The position numbers and the translations under genes were made by a program. Shown here piece after piece: positions 1 to 16,307 of a DNA stretch of 64,000 nt (position 1 is the first letter of the stretch; each line of letters starts with the position of its first letter). This stretch comes from Hirudo medicinalis (lineage: Eukaryota > Annelida > Clitellata > Hirudinida > Hirudinidae): NCBI GenBank assembly GCA_011800805.1, contig MPNW01000340.1:1-64000 (forward strand), written 5' to 3'. The notes under the pieces are model-generated. The model was not told the origin of the DNA. It did no database searches and saw nothing but the letters and a program-made list of their open reading frames with translations.

Positions 1-64
1 GTTGTTGTTGTTGTTGTTGTTTTTATGGTGATGAGGATCAACACGGCGAACGTTGCTGGCTGTT

Positions 65-240
65 CGCTATTGCTATCATCATCGTCGTCGTCGTCGTCTC
101 ACCATCCACATCGTCATCACGACCATCATCATCAACATCACCACCAACATCGTAATCATCACCATCATCATCCACATCGTCATCACGACCATCATCATCC
201 ACATCGTCATCACGACCATCATCATCAACATCACCACCAA
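65..240. repeat. Degenerate (ATC)n repeat with a longer higher-order unit
   Basis: CAT/CAC/CGT-type triplets fill the stretch. A roughly 27-bp block beginning CCACATCGTCATCACGACC recurs near 106, 171 and 198, so the simple repeat has grown a higher-order unit. Confidence 0.85.
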
Positions 241-474
241 CGATTCATCGGCACAGCTCGAGTCACGGCAGACCGGAAGAGGGCATTTCTTGGTGAGCAT
301 AATGCCGCTTTATTAACGTGGGATGCTAATATCGCCCACGTCTGTTTGCTCTCCTTTCTATGCTGGGATTTCATATTTATGCCTACCTTCTCATGCTCTT
401 TTGCCACTGCCATTTCTATGCTGGGAAATTGTCCCCATTGTAAGTGAATATAAAAATATTGAACAGCCTTCTTT

Positions 475-670
475 TGTATTCATAATATTATTATATATTC
501 TATGTATTCATAATATTATTATTTATTCTATGTATTCATAATATTATTATATATTCCATGTATTCATAATATTATTATATATTCCATGTATTCATAATAT
601 TATTATATATTCCATGTATTCATAATATTATTATTTATTCCATGTATTCATAATATTATTATCTACTCCA
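475..670. repeat. AT-rich minisatellite, seven 28-bp units
   Basis: Seven head-to-tail 28-bp units, each starting TGTATTCATAATATTATTAT and ending in TTCTA, TTCCA or CTCCA, span exactly 196 bases. Variation is confined to a few positions near the unit end. No coding potential. Confidence 0.92.
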
Positions 671-1613
671 TGCTGACAACATCCACCTCATGAAGAACTT
701 AAGAACTTAATGAATTACTCAAATTCAATATAAATTGATTAAAGTTGTGATGTCACTAATCGCTGACCAATAGGAGGAGAGTGACTACTAATACCTAATT
801 GATGATTGGATGTTTTAAATAAACACAGTTTATTTATTTATTTATTTTAGTTTTACTTTGAGATATATATAATCGACCAATGGCAATTAAGTGAAACCTT
901 TTTAGCAATACACAAAACATGCAACATACAAAACATGCAACACACAAAACATTTAACATACAAACAAAAACATGCAACAACATCCAAACAAGAGCACGAA
1001 GATCCACTCATAACACGTGGTCATTTGCATTCCACTGCCTAAGAGCACGTGACACGATACGTTGATGGCTGAGTTGATTTTGAGGACATTTTACAGAGGT
1101 TGAATTTCAGGGAAATAATAACTATTTTTATTATTAACTATTTTATTATTATTAATTAATTGTATTATTAAAATGAGTGAAGATTTATTATAGTTACTAT
1201 TAATATTATTATTATTAATTATTTATCATTCGTAATTAATCGTTAAAATTAACAAGGCCTTCAAAAGTATTCAATCTCGTCAACTACATCTTGATAATCA
1301 TGATGATTATCTTGTCAAAGACCACTGCCAACTTCATCACCAGTATAATGGTCCATCATCATCACAGCATCATCATCATCATCATCATCATCCTCGTCGT
1401 CAACATCATCATCAACTATGTAAGATTCATTTATCTCACACAGACACTAGCCGACCGGGCAATAGTTCGGCTAGCTGCTCGCTTCCGGCTGTTCTTATCT
1501 GCAGTAAATTTTTTGAGAAGTCCTGCGTAATCACATGCGTTGTGAAATATACTTTAATTCGATATGCACGCACGTATGCAACTCACATGTGCGCTTTCCC
1601 AAACATGTGCAAC

Positions 1614-1784
1614 ATGCATTTCATTCACGTGCATTTCATTCACATGCATTTCATTCACATGCATTTCATTCACATGCATTTCATTCACATGCATTTCATT
1701 CACGTGCATTTCATTCACGTGCATTTCATTCACATGCATTTCATTCACGTGCATTTCATTCACATGCATTTCATTCACGTGCAT
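1614..1784. repeat. 15-bp minisatellite, eleven units plus a partial copy
   Basis: The unit RTGCATTTCATTCAC, with R being A or G, repeats eleven times from 1614 to 1778 and a partial copy reaches 1784. Because 15 is a multiple of three, several frames on both strands stay open, producing artificial pentapeptide-repeat ORFs. Confidence 0.93.
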
Positions 1785-2109
1785 GGGACACCGTTGATCG
1801 ATTAGAAAACCTTTCGACATCATCTCCTCCTTTCAGTTACGTTCCTGAAGTTGAACATAATTCATTAGTGTGGAGTGATGACGACGAAGAATATGACGAC
1901 GGTTATGACAACGTTAAAACCTCGACGTGCACTTGTTGGCGACATGTTCAGACGACAAGCTCAGCTGACGATCGACCAACCCACCCACTCATGAGGAGAG
2001 CCCCATTGATCACGTGTGCCACCTGGCTATATTGCCTCCTCTATGACTCGGAGGGAACGCCCCATTGTGATATTAATATGGGCGTCATCGTCATCTTCGT
2101 TGTCATGAT

Positions 2110-2226
2110 GACATCATCATCATCGTCATCGTCATCGTCATCTTCTTCTTCTTCTTCTTCTTCTTCATTGCTGTCATCGTCATCATATTCGTTGCCATCA
2201 TCATCTTCGTTGTCATCGTCATCTTG
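2110..2226. repeat. (TCA/TCG/TTC)n microsatellite
   Basis: TCATCG, TTC and TCA triplets run with little interruption. On the + strand they read as poly-serine and on the - strand as acidic runs. No gene context. Confidence 0.85.
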
Positions 2227-2579
2227 ATCAAATCCCATTCAATGGCAACGTTTTTTTTTTATCAATTAAAGCATTTCAAAAAATAATTATCGGTCATGCA
2301 AAAGATTGAATCGAAATTGATCATTACCAACACTGTCACCATCATTATCATCATTACCCTGCTCGTGGTCTACTAATACCTTGGAAGGTAGCAATTAGCT
2401 GATAATGTTTAAGTCAACATCAGTTCAGGATGGTCATTAGGTTGCTATTTGCATCCGCGAAACAAGTTGATGCTTTCTTGTCCTCATCATCACCATAACA
2501 ACTGATGACACGACCTTTATCCATACAATGCAATGATATAAAATAATGGCACATTTAAATAATAATATTTATAATAAAG

Positions 2580-2623
2580 AACGATTATAAATAATAACAA
2601 TAATAATAATAGTAGTAGTAGTA

Positions 2624-2674
<51 letters not shown>

Positions 2675-2756
2675 GCAGTAAAGAAATTGACGGAGTGTTA
2701 TTAAAAATAACAAAGGTTGTGATGTTCTCCTCGTTGCAACATTGAGAGTTCATTTN

Positions 2757-2802
<46 letters not shown>

Positions 2803-2883
2803 GCAGTAAAGAAATTGACGGAGTGTTATTAAAAATAACAAAGGTTGTGATGTTCTCCTCGTTGCAACATTGAGAGTTCATTT
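2580..2883. repeat. (TAA)n array with a duplicated 85-bp flank around an N
   Basis: A (TAA)n array at about 2596-2670 is followed by an 85-bp unique block at 2671-2755. Then comes a single N at 2756, a second (AAT)n array, and what looks like an exact second copy of the 85-bp block at 2799-2883. The arrangement suggests two overlapping contig ends left unmerged in the assembly. Confidence 0.85.
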
Positions 2884-3545
2884 CACCTGCGAACCAATAA
2901 CCGAGATAAGAATGCTCTCAGCACAGCAACAACAACAACAGTTCATCCTCTCTTATCTTGTTGATGGAAACTTGTTGAAAGCGTCAGATAAGGACGGGAG
3001 GAAAATAGCGTGGTTTACCATCTCAATTAATTACTGACGTCTGCCACTGTAAGATGCTTGTGCCTGGTGAACAATTTCGTCCAACATTTTATTTTGACTC
3101 GTTTTCAAATTTTAGGGGACAAAACATTGTACAGGAATCTAATCTAAAGTGACAATATTGTTATTTATAAGATCGTCTTAAATATTGGCAATATTTTTGT
3201 GAGGATGTCGTGTTGATTCCTTAATTTATAATGGAAATTCGTTGATTCCCAAGAGGTTTTCGTGCATTTTGACTGGACTTAATTAGGTAACTTACAGACA
3301 GTGTGACGTAATCATTAGCAGCCATGATAGAAATGTCCCGAAAGAAACTGCCCGACAATTTTAGTTCAGTTTTCTGAATATTCACAACAAAGTCATTCAC
3401 ATCAAAATTTTATTTGCATAAAGCAGAAAACTAAATAACAGATTCTAAAAACACATATCATATTTACCAACAATGAACCAATAAAGCAAAAAAATTAATA
3501 ACACTTCCAATATGCTAATATAATAAATTATAAAATAATCCATAG

Positions 3546-5636
3546 GATGTTTGGGGTCCGCTGCAGGGGTTGCCTGGAGGTCATAGGGACGGAGGATCTG
3601 GTCATGAGGCCTCACAGGAAGTCATTTTCCACGTCCAGTGTTTTGCCTGCTGTGTTTGTGGGCAATTGCTGCAGAAGGGCGATCAGTTGTCAGTGGTCGA
3701 TTCAAGCGTTTACTGTCAAGTTCACTCGGACATTTTCCTTCAGAGACAGAACAAGTTCTTCAATCCTCATCAACACCTCGGATTCTGCGACTGGTTTGCC
3801 ATGTGTGAGGCCAATTTCTCGTGTCCCACCTCTCATTACTCATCAATATTCACATTCCTTAAATTAACCATCACCAGCCGATGACGACAGCTGCAGTCTA
3901 GAAGATGGTGACAACGATCAGAACAAGGGCCCAAAGAGACCACGCACCATCCTGACCACATCACAAAGAAGAAAGTTTAAGGCATCTTTCGAAGTTAATC
4001 CAAAACCATGTCGGAAGGTTTGACATTTTAAAGGAAATGTTTATAATGAGTCAATTATTCTTTAATGCAATTATCATCACAAATTCTGTCGTAGGTCAGA
4101 GAAACTTTGGCATCAGAGACCGGTTTAAGCGTCAGAGTTGTTCAAGTCTGGTTTCAAAATCAAAGAGCCAAGGTCTCACACAAATCTTCAATACATTCTT
4201 AGCTTAAAAAAATGGTCTGGGCGCTTCACAAGAAGCTAATAAAGATTAAGAGAGGAGCATCCATCAATTAAATGGAACGAAATTACTCTCATCTCGAGTG
4301 AAAATAAAGTTTATTCTCAAAAAATCATTCTTATACGTTTAAATCTGCGATTTATTTTCTGAAAAGCACCACTTTATTTAAGTAAAGCTTATTTTAACGC
4401 AATCAAATTGAATTTCTAATTATTTTAATTGTTGCTTAAAACGTGGCCTCAACAGATGAAGAAATTAGCGAGACGTCAAACTGAGGATGGTCAAAATAAT
4501 GGCGACAAAGAGAAGAAGAATAATCAAAATAAATCAGTGAACAAAAAGAAGAAAGAAGACGAAGTTAACGGTAAGGAATCCTTATTTTTGATTCGTTTCC
4601 ATGGGAAACCTAAACTTTTACAACAAATACTAACTAGCAAACGCACTACTTATCGATTACTCAATATGAACATATCACATCACTAAACTCGAGATACATC
4701 AACCTATCTTTCGTTTGCTTAAAGTCATCCATTCATTCCTGACATTTCAACAATCTTAAATCATTGCTAATCTTGAATAATTGCCGTGAAACCTCGATAC
4801 ACTTGAAGCCGGTTGTGACTGGTGAGAGCGTTGAACCTGCCGAGTTTCTTTGCATGATTTTGCTCTCTGGTAAGAACCAGTTTACGAGGAGCAAGAATTT
4901 CTTATTAGAACTGGTTGATTGATATAAATAGAATATATACTACTTCCATTTCAAGCTGGAACATAATACACATAAAAAATCTTGGAATTCCTTAACACTC
5001 AGTAATCCAGCATTTCATTTGAATGAACATTTTTAACTTTTAGGTGTTTTGACACCTCTGAGCGATTCCAGTTCAGAAGCAGTGGGTAAGTAACAAATGC
5101 CTTTTAAGCACAATAACTTAATCTGATTTTTGTTGCATTGCTTTCAAAATTAGGAGCTTCGCCCGGAGAATCAAAATCAAGCGAGGGAACGACAGATGCC
5201 AAAAACAACCAATTAAACACTTCCACTCCGCTCTCAAACAGTTGGTTTCATCATAACAATTTCAATAAATTACAAAATAATTCATCAATTGCAACCAAAG
5301 CTTTCAATTCAAGCAGACCCAGAAAAAAGACACTCCACATCTTTAGACATATTGTTACCTCAAGATTTGATTAACAATGAGAAATACTCCAACGATAAAC
5401 ACAACTTCTTCGACTCTTACCAAAGCAAGAACAACGAGCCTCATAACCACCAGCAACAATCGCAACAACACTACAGCTTCCTCAAGGAATCGGAGACCGG
5501 TCTCTTTCCATGCCCGAACAACACCACCCCCATCCTGCAACACTCGCAAAAAAATCTCCCGTTCGGAATGATGCAAGATTCGAACCCAATTGATCGTCTC
5601 TACTCCATGCAAAGCATCTACTTTAACTCCGAGTAA
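3546..5636 (+). CDS. LMX1: LMX1-type LIM-homeodomain transcription factor (3' part, two frameshifts)
   Basis: Probable exons: 3546-3804, 3878-4017, 4095-4172, 4456-4570, 5044-5085, 5154-5636. The first encodes the second LIM domain ([22 protein letters not shown]). The next three carry the homeodomain, with [40 protein letters not shown] and [18 protein letters not shown], as in vertebrate LMX1A/B. The C-terminus [14 protein letters not shown] is the characteristic LMX1 ending. Known family role: nuclear, DNA-binding, neuronal and dorsal patterning. The first LIM domain is absent from the window. The frame must change twice: near 3625 inside LIM2 (next to TTTT) and near 5322 (next to AAAAAA). 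Both sit at homopolymers, so sequencing indels are more likely than a pseudogene; the rest is well conserved. Family assignment is firm; exact exon ends are less so. Confidence 0.9.
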
Positions 5637-6153
5637 CTCCAGAGGAGAACCATTCGAAGTGATTTTTTAATCCAAAACTTTTGTGACCAGAAACTGTCGG
5701 CTGTTTTCATTTTCATTTTTTTTTCTTACAAATTCTATTGAATTTGATAAAAGTCAATTTAGCGCAAGAGATTCTTTATTCGCTGTAAAATTGAATAAAA
5801 TCGGTCGAGCGAATAATTAAGTAGCACAAAGCTTTCTACGCAATGAGACTGCACTCTTTACAATTCTCAAGCAATAATAAGTTGATGGGGCAAGGAAATG
5901 TTTGTCCGAGCATCGAGATTCGAAAACAAATACGTCGGGCAGTGAATTAACTCAGGCGTCACAGGCAGCATGAGAGAGCTTTAAGGTAAAATGTGTATAA
6001 TATCCAGCCAATATAAGTTCAAGTGAACACAAATCAAGATCCACATTTGACCTAACAATAGACCTACAAAGTAAAAAGAAAACCAGACTGATGAGATGTA
6101 GAGGTTTGCTTCGAAAGGGTGTTCAATTGAAACGAGCAAGGAAAGCCGCCCAT
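5637..6153. other. Intergenic DNA between LMX1 and the carrier gene
   Basis: AT-rich sequence between two genes that run towards each other. It probably contains both 3' UTRs. No ORF or RNA gene seen. Confidence 0.5.
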
Positions 6154-8219
6154 TCAAGTCATGGGGGCGTCGAGAAAATGTCGGGTGTGTTCGTAGACGG
6201 TGTAAATGATGGCCACCGCGGGGGCTACTTTCATGAGGTTAGGCAATAGGCCCCTGTACAGGCCGAACACTCCGTAGCACTCGATGACGTACCTGAAGTT
6301 CTGATAAAGGGTCATTGTGTTGTCGCCTTCTCTGACTAAAAAAAAGCGTACATCCCAATTAAAATATAACTTATAACATAATTCGACCTAAAACTCAAAC
6401 AATAAAATATCTCTCGACATCCGAAGGATGTCCATAAATGATGTGGTGGGAATGGTGAAAGGTCAGGACCTTATAGCCTTAAAAATAAAGGCATCAATTG
6501 TGGAAAGTCCAATCACATTGAATAAAACTGCAGCAGCTAAATAAAAGTGAAATGATTAGATGCACATTAAAGCATCAATAATTTTCACAAATATTTCTTA
6601 AAATATTTCCGATAAAAGCTTCACAAACGAATGCTAAAATATGCCGAGCGCTATCCACCGTGACCGATTTAATTTGAAACATCGTGGTTTATTGAAGACA
6701 CGAGTGTTTGGCCGCTCGGACTTGTAATTACGTAATAAATAACTTCAAAATGTGCGTAATAATCTGAAGCAAAATAAAGGGAGGAGGCTAACAATGGGTG
6801 GCCTGCATTCGGGTTTTGATGAGGTTGAGAGGGTAGGTCAAGGTCTGCCCCAACAAACTACTGCAAACGCCGCAAGACAGCAAAACCATGCTGCTCGGCT
6901 TTCCTTCGATTCCGGACCACTCTATGTAGCGCCTCTTCAAAGTCTTTACAAATATTTCTTAATATTAACCAAAATTAAACTTTATAAATAATCCTTATTA
7001 AATTCTTCTCAAATGAGAACTCGAAGCAATAAAATTTAATAAATCGACCAATAATCACTTCGTAAACAGCAAGGTCTATCCCTGCGTAGGGAATTATTCC
7101 GATGGCATTGGGGAGGTAGCCTGGAAAAAATGCTCGAGGAGATTTTCCACCTTGATGGAATATGTCTTGAACGCAAGACCAGCTAGATTGATCCGTCTTT
7201 CTCAGAACGAAGCGTGTTTTTATGACCTTCAGATAAAAACTCATGACATTGTTATTGTGCAAAAATAATAAACACAAACATTTTTCTTTTAGCACCTCGA
7301 ACACACTTAAACAAATTGCGTTCAACAACAACAGCAACTTAAGATGTCATGTTTATTTAGCTTACATGCCCTTGACCTAAATGATGAAAACATGCACTGC
7401 AAGTCAAAGTTCTCATCTTATTTCCATAACGACATCAATACACCGACATTTGCAAGTCTTTTAAGCTCACGAAGATAAAGCAATGAAATGTTCAATCGAC
7501 ATAAAAATAATTAAATACCTTATGAAAAACAAACATTTAAATTGAAAGTTAAAGCAATTTTGATATGGATTATCTAATTAACTAAGTTGAAGCAATAAAA
7601 AAAGTGAAAATAAACTGTTACATTCCATTACTTCAACATTTAGACCACGTAAGATCTGTTGCACCATCATCTCAGCTCACTATTATTTTGACTGGATAAA
7701 AAAATTGAACAAAACAGATCTTTTTAAGAAAATAAGACAGTTAATATTTACTTCAAGAGGATAAATTATGGTTTGTGAGGCGAGTCCTGCAATTCCACCT
7801 GCAATCATCCTATCACCCATGTTCAGCTGTGACTTTCCTTGCTTGGCTAGAATAATTTGTTTAACTTCTTCATAAAAAGTGAACTTAAAGGCCATTTCTG
7901 GCACAACTTTGGTTACATTCATCCCATTTCCTCTCCATAGCGAGATGAAACCACCTTCTTTAAGAAGGTCCTTCATTATTTGACTCAATGTTATTTGTTT
8001 GCTGGGTTCCCAGACCTGAAATGGTAATTAAGTGTGACGTTAAACAAGTTTGCTAAGGCCCTAGATTGAACAATGTTTGCCAACGTTTCTCACTTGAAGT
8101 ATAATTTTCAATCTGTCCAGTGGTGCCGTACAAGTCCTGGACATTGCCCCCGCAAACCCTCCTGCCACCAAATGCTTCCATCTGGCAGACGACACTTCAG
8201 ACGGTTTATCGCCAATAAC
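6154..8219 (-). CDS. SLC25A24-like: SCaMC-type mitochondrial ATP-Mg/phosphate carrier (SLC25A24 family), 5' incomplete
   Basis: Five minus-strand exons, in coding order: 8094-8219, 7752-8015, 7059-7226, 6793-6943, 6154-6335. They give 296 codons plus stop in one continuous frame. Three mitochondrial-carrier repeats are visible: signatures [17 protein letters not shown] and YPLNLIKTR, with [15 protein letters not shown] and [14 protein letters not shown] typical of the SCaMC group. The product should sit in the inner mitochondrial membrane and exchange adenine nucleotides for phosphate. The family's calcium-binding EF-hand domain would precede the first exon. I could not find it between 8220 and the next gene, so it is either missing, far upstream, or this is a short form like SLC25A41. 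An open frame extends upstream to an ATG at 8283-8285, but a good acceptor (ATGTCAG) sits at 8220. Intron sequence at 6336-6792 shows nothing else. Confidence 0.88.
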
Positions 8220-8285
8220 CTGACATTCGACACAGTTCATAGCATAACTCACAATCACCCTTTCACAAGTTTGGCATAATTGCAT

Positions 8286-11200
8286 AACTCATCCTCATAA
8301 AATCTTTAATTATCTATAATTTTTAGGCACGAATCCCGAAAGTTCTTTCGCTAAAGAGCAAAAGGACAAAACAACAACCAGCCTCCTGCTTGTTTATAAT
8401 TGGCTCGTTTAAAATAGCTGTGTTTCAACCAAGTACAAACGCTTTTAAGCTACCAACGCCGTATAAATTATGGATTTTCGGGCAATTATTTTTTATCTGT
8501 TATCGGATCAGCCGAATAGTCTGCGCCGGTTACGCAATCGATGGCGCTTTCACAGTAATGAATTACACAAATCTGAAAATATTTGGAGCTTAATTTCGGA
8601 GTTAAAAATATGTCTTGAGATGATTGGAATAGAATTTAAACATCAAGTTGAGAAATGCCGTCAGGCATGGCTGTTGCGCTAAAACAATGGATTGGTTTTA
8701 TATGTTTCTATTGCAGGACATGTTTATTAATTTTCATTTAATAACAAAATATGTTATGGCAAAATTTAAAAATGACGCTAAAATCAAACAAATTTAATAA
8801 AAATAGCTACATGGAACTGAGTTAGCAATAAAATTCAAAGCCATAAAATATCAGGAGAGCCGAAAGGAGCGGTAAGGAGTAATAGGGAGTAATAAAAAAA
8901 ATACGAATGCTAACTTTTTTAATTACAATGTGTATTTCTACGTATCAGATCCAAATCGTTGCGATTTTTATTGCAATTTATTTATTACAAGTTCGGAGGG
9001 CCAATCCATACAAAATAAAAAACGAGTAAGATGATGAGTCTTTATGGTTTGTAAAGAGGTTGAAATTGTAAAAAAAAATATGATTAAATCAATATTCATT
9101 ACTTCGTATTTAAATTTGGATAAGGTCGGCGAAGTTAGCTCGGGAGGCGAAATATTCCAAATTTTTACTTTTCTATTTTAAGATGTCAGTGTTTCAAATG
9201 TGCTGTCGCAGCTTGAGGCAATGGCCACGAGTACTTGGATAGGTAGATACATTGATTAAGCCAATGTCAACATGGCCATGAAGAATCCCTTAGGACAGAC
9301 ATACATGTATGCAAGTCGAAAATCAGCCGACGATGTTCTTAAGTCTGAAGACCTAGATCAAGAAACGAAAAAACTAATTTTAGAAGAATTTTTGATTTAC
9401 GAAAGGTTGAGTGAAGGTTTGATTACACCCTCTCCTTGGAAAAACTGAAATGATGTACGCGAATGGGAGCTAGCAACATTCACAAGTGACTCGCGTGGTT
9501 AGCCTCTTTGAGAGAAAAACAAATTAGAAATTAATTTTGAAATGAATGATAAAATAAAAACTACGAAGACATTTCAGCGACTTCAATTTTTAGGACGGAG
9601 AGAAATAACCAGAGGCAGACCCAGTATTTGTAATTCAAAGGCCAAGATTAAATATTAATTTTGTTGCTAAAGGTAGAACAATAACTGACTGAATTTTCTC
9701 TGACTTGTCCAAGGTTCAATGTAAATATTCCTAATGCCTGCGTGTGTGTATGTAACTTTTGGAATTCATAATTTTATAATATTTGCCAACAAATTATTTG
9801 TGTATACGATCCATTATACATTTATAGCTTAGTTGCACATTTAAAAATAAATCTTTCTAACGTCTTAACAACCTAATCTTAACTGGAATTCACCCTAATT
9901 TATTTAACTCGTGTAGTTTGATCATCACAAGGTTTGGATAAAATATCAAGTTACATTTCTGTAAATAAATCCATAAACGATAAATGTGAAAGAAATAATT
10001 TTAGAGCTGTTATTTTGGGAATGTCAACAGAGAAGATCTGCCTTCAGTGTGGGAAATTAAATTTTAATGATAGATTGCAACCCAATATCACTTTGAAGCA
10101 GTATATGAATTGTAATGTAATTCCAAATATAGCCACTCAAAAAACACTAGGCTATTTCGACTGCACTTATAAAAGAGTTACATAAGTATTATCCAAAACA
10201 AGCGTTCCGAAATTAAAATAATTTTCTATCAAAATGCTAAGTTTCTTACCTCAGGAAATGTTTGCAGAGACAGCATGGGAGAAATGACATCTCTTGCTAT
10301 GAAATTCTTTTTATAAATCAGCAAACTAATTTCCATTATGGTCTTCTACAGAGTTCAAGGAGAAAACATATCGCACTTCAAAAACAAACTTTCAAGAACT
10401 CAGAAACAGTCCGTTTGCAAGGCTCTTTATTTGTTGGCTCTCGCGAATACCAGACCTTTTGTCTCTTGGCCGAAACTGGTCGAGGACTGACTGAGATTGG
10501 TAATAACCACTGTACAATCGCTCATTCGATGGTTATTTATTCTTGAGATGTTCAAAAGCAATTAACGATAAAACGAGGATGTACTTCAAGGGATAAAATA
10601 CAGTTTATTTTGATTTAATAATAATTATTAATCGTTATTCTTATGCACGTAGGCGGATGTAGGACTAAAATTAGACACATCATGCAAGCTCTAACAAGCT
10701 CTGTATGTAAAAACCGCCCAATTTTGGATGATTTGAATGTTTCACACGATCACTTCCTTGAGTTATTTTTAGAACGAAAGTTCAAAGTGGGGATTTTGCA
10801 TCGTAAGAAACACGCAGGGGACTCATTATTTCCCATAATTTTTCACTACTCAAAAGTAAATAATAACGAGTTTCCAATAATCGCTGTCGTGGCTTAAAGA
10901 ACACGAAAGATAAGGTCATGACCTACAACTTATGTGGTTGACCCTTCGGAAGACCTGACCACATTGAACAATTCATATTTGAACTCGACCCTTTTAGAGT
11001 ATATCATTTATTTAATGAAAGGCACGATAGAATGCGATGAATTCAAACATAAAAATAATTTGTCATCATAGATTATAAATTCGTTTTTAATCAAACAATT
11101 TGAAACCGCAAGTAACAAGTCAGTTGAACTTCTTCTTAAACTGGTCAGAACTCGACTATGTGAGAATGACTAGAACCAGGAACATGATAAACATCTCAAT

Positions 11201-11303
11201 GCTCCACAAACAAAAACAACAACAACAACAGTAATAATAATAATAACACCAGTAATAACAATAATATAATATTATTAATCAATAACAAGTTTATCCAACA
11301 TAT
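8286..11303. other. Intergenic DNA with no firmly supported gene
   Basis: AT-rich sequence between the 5' side of the carrier and the 3' end of the Shroom-like gene. Short open frames (for example 10262-10546 and 10643-10897) have no motif or splice context. A 58-codon ORF at 9272-9448 is listed separately. A small (AAC/AAT) repeat lies at 11214-11280. Confidence 0.4.
9272..9448 (+). CDS. Unrecognised 58-aa ORF, possibly a decayed fragment
   Basis: It starts with ATG and ends with TGA. The middle is a charged helical stretch (SADDVLKSEDLDQETKKLIL, then EEFLIYERLSEGL), which looks more protein-like than its surroundings. In-frame reading breaks just upstream with a stop near 9257. I recognise no family. 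It could be the end of an old transposon protein or chance. Confidence 0.2.
   Translation: MAMKNPLGQTYMYASRKSADDVLKSEDLDQETKKLILEEFLIYERLSEGLITPSPWKN

Positions 11304-16307
<5,004 letters not shown>

Larger units (their letters stand above)
1..3545. other. Repeat-rich region upstream of the LMX1 exons
   Basis: I see no supported gene here. The stretch carries several simple and tandem repeats (listed separately), an assembly join at 2756 and AT-rich unique DNA. Long open frames at 25-447 and 1535-2227 exist only because triplet-multiple repeats lack stops; they read as runs of His, Ser or one pentapeptide. LMX1 proteins have a first LIM domain before the exon that begins at 3546. I looked for its Cys/His pattern in this stretch and did not find it, so it probably lies left of the window. 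Confidence 0.6.

Noticed and set aside
25..447. 140-codon His-rich ORF
   Set aside because: Direct reading of an ATC-type microsatellite; opposite and shifted frames are also open.
1535..2227. 230-codon ORF with HAFHS repeats and a serine tail
   Set aside because: It is produced by the 15-bp minisatellite and a triplet repeat lacking stops; other frames over the same DNA are equally open and no splice or homology support exists.
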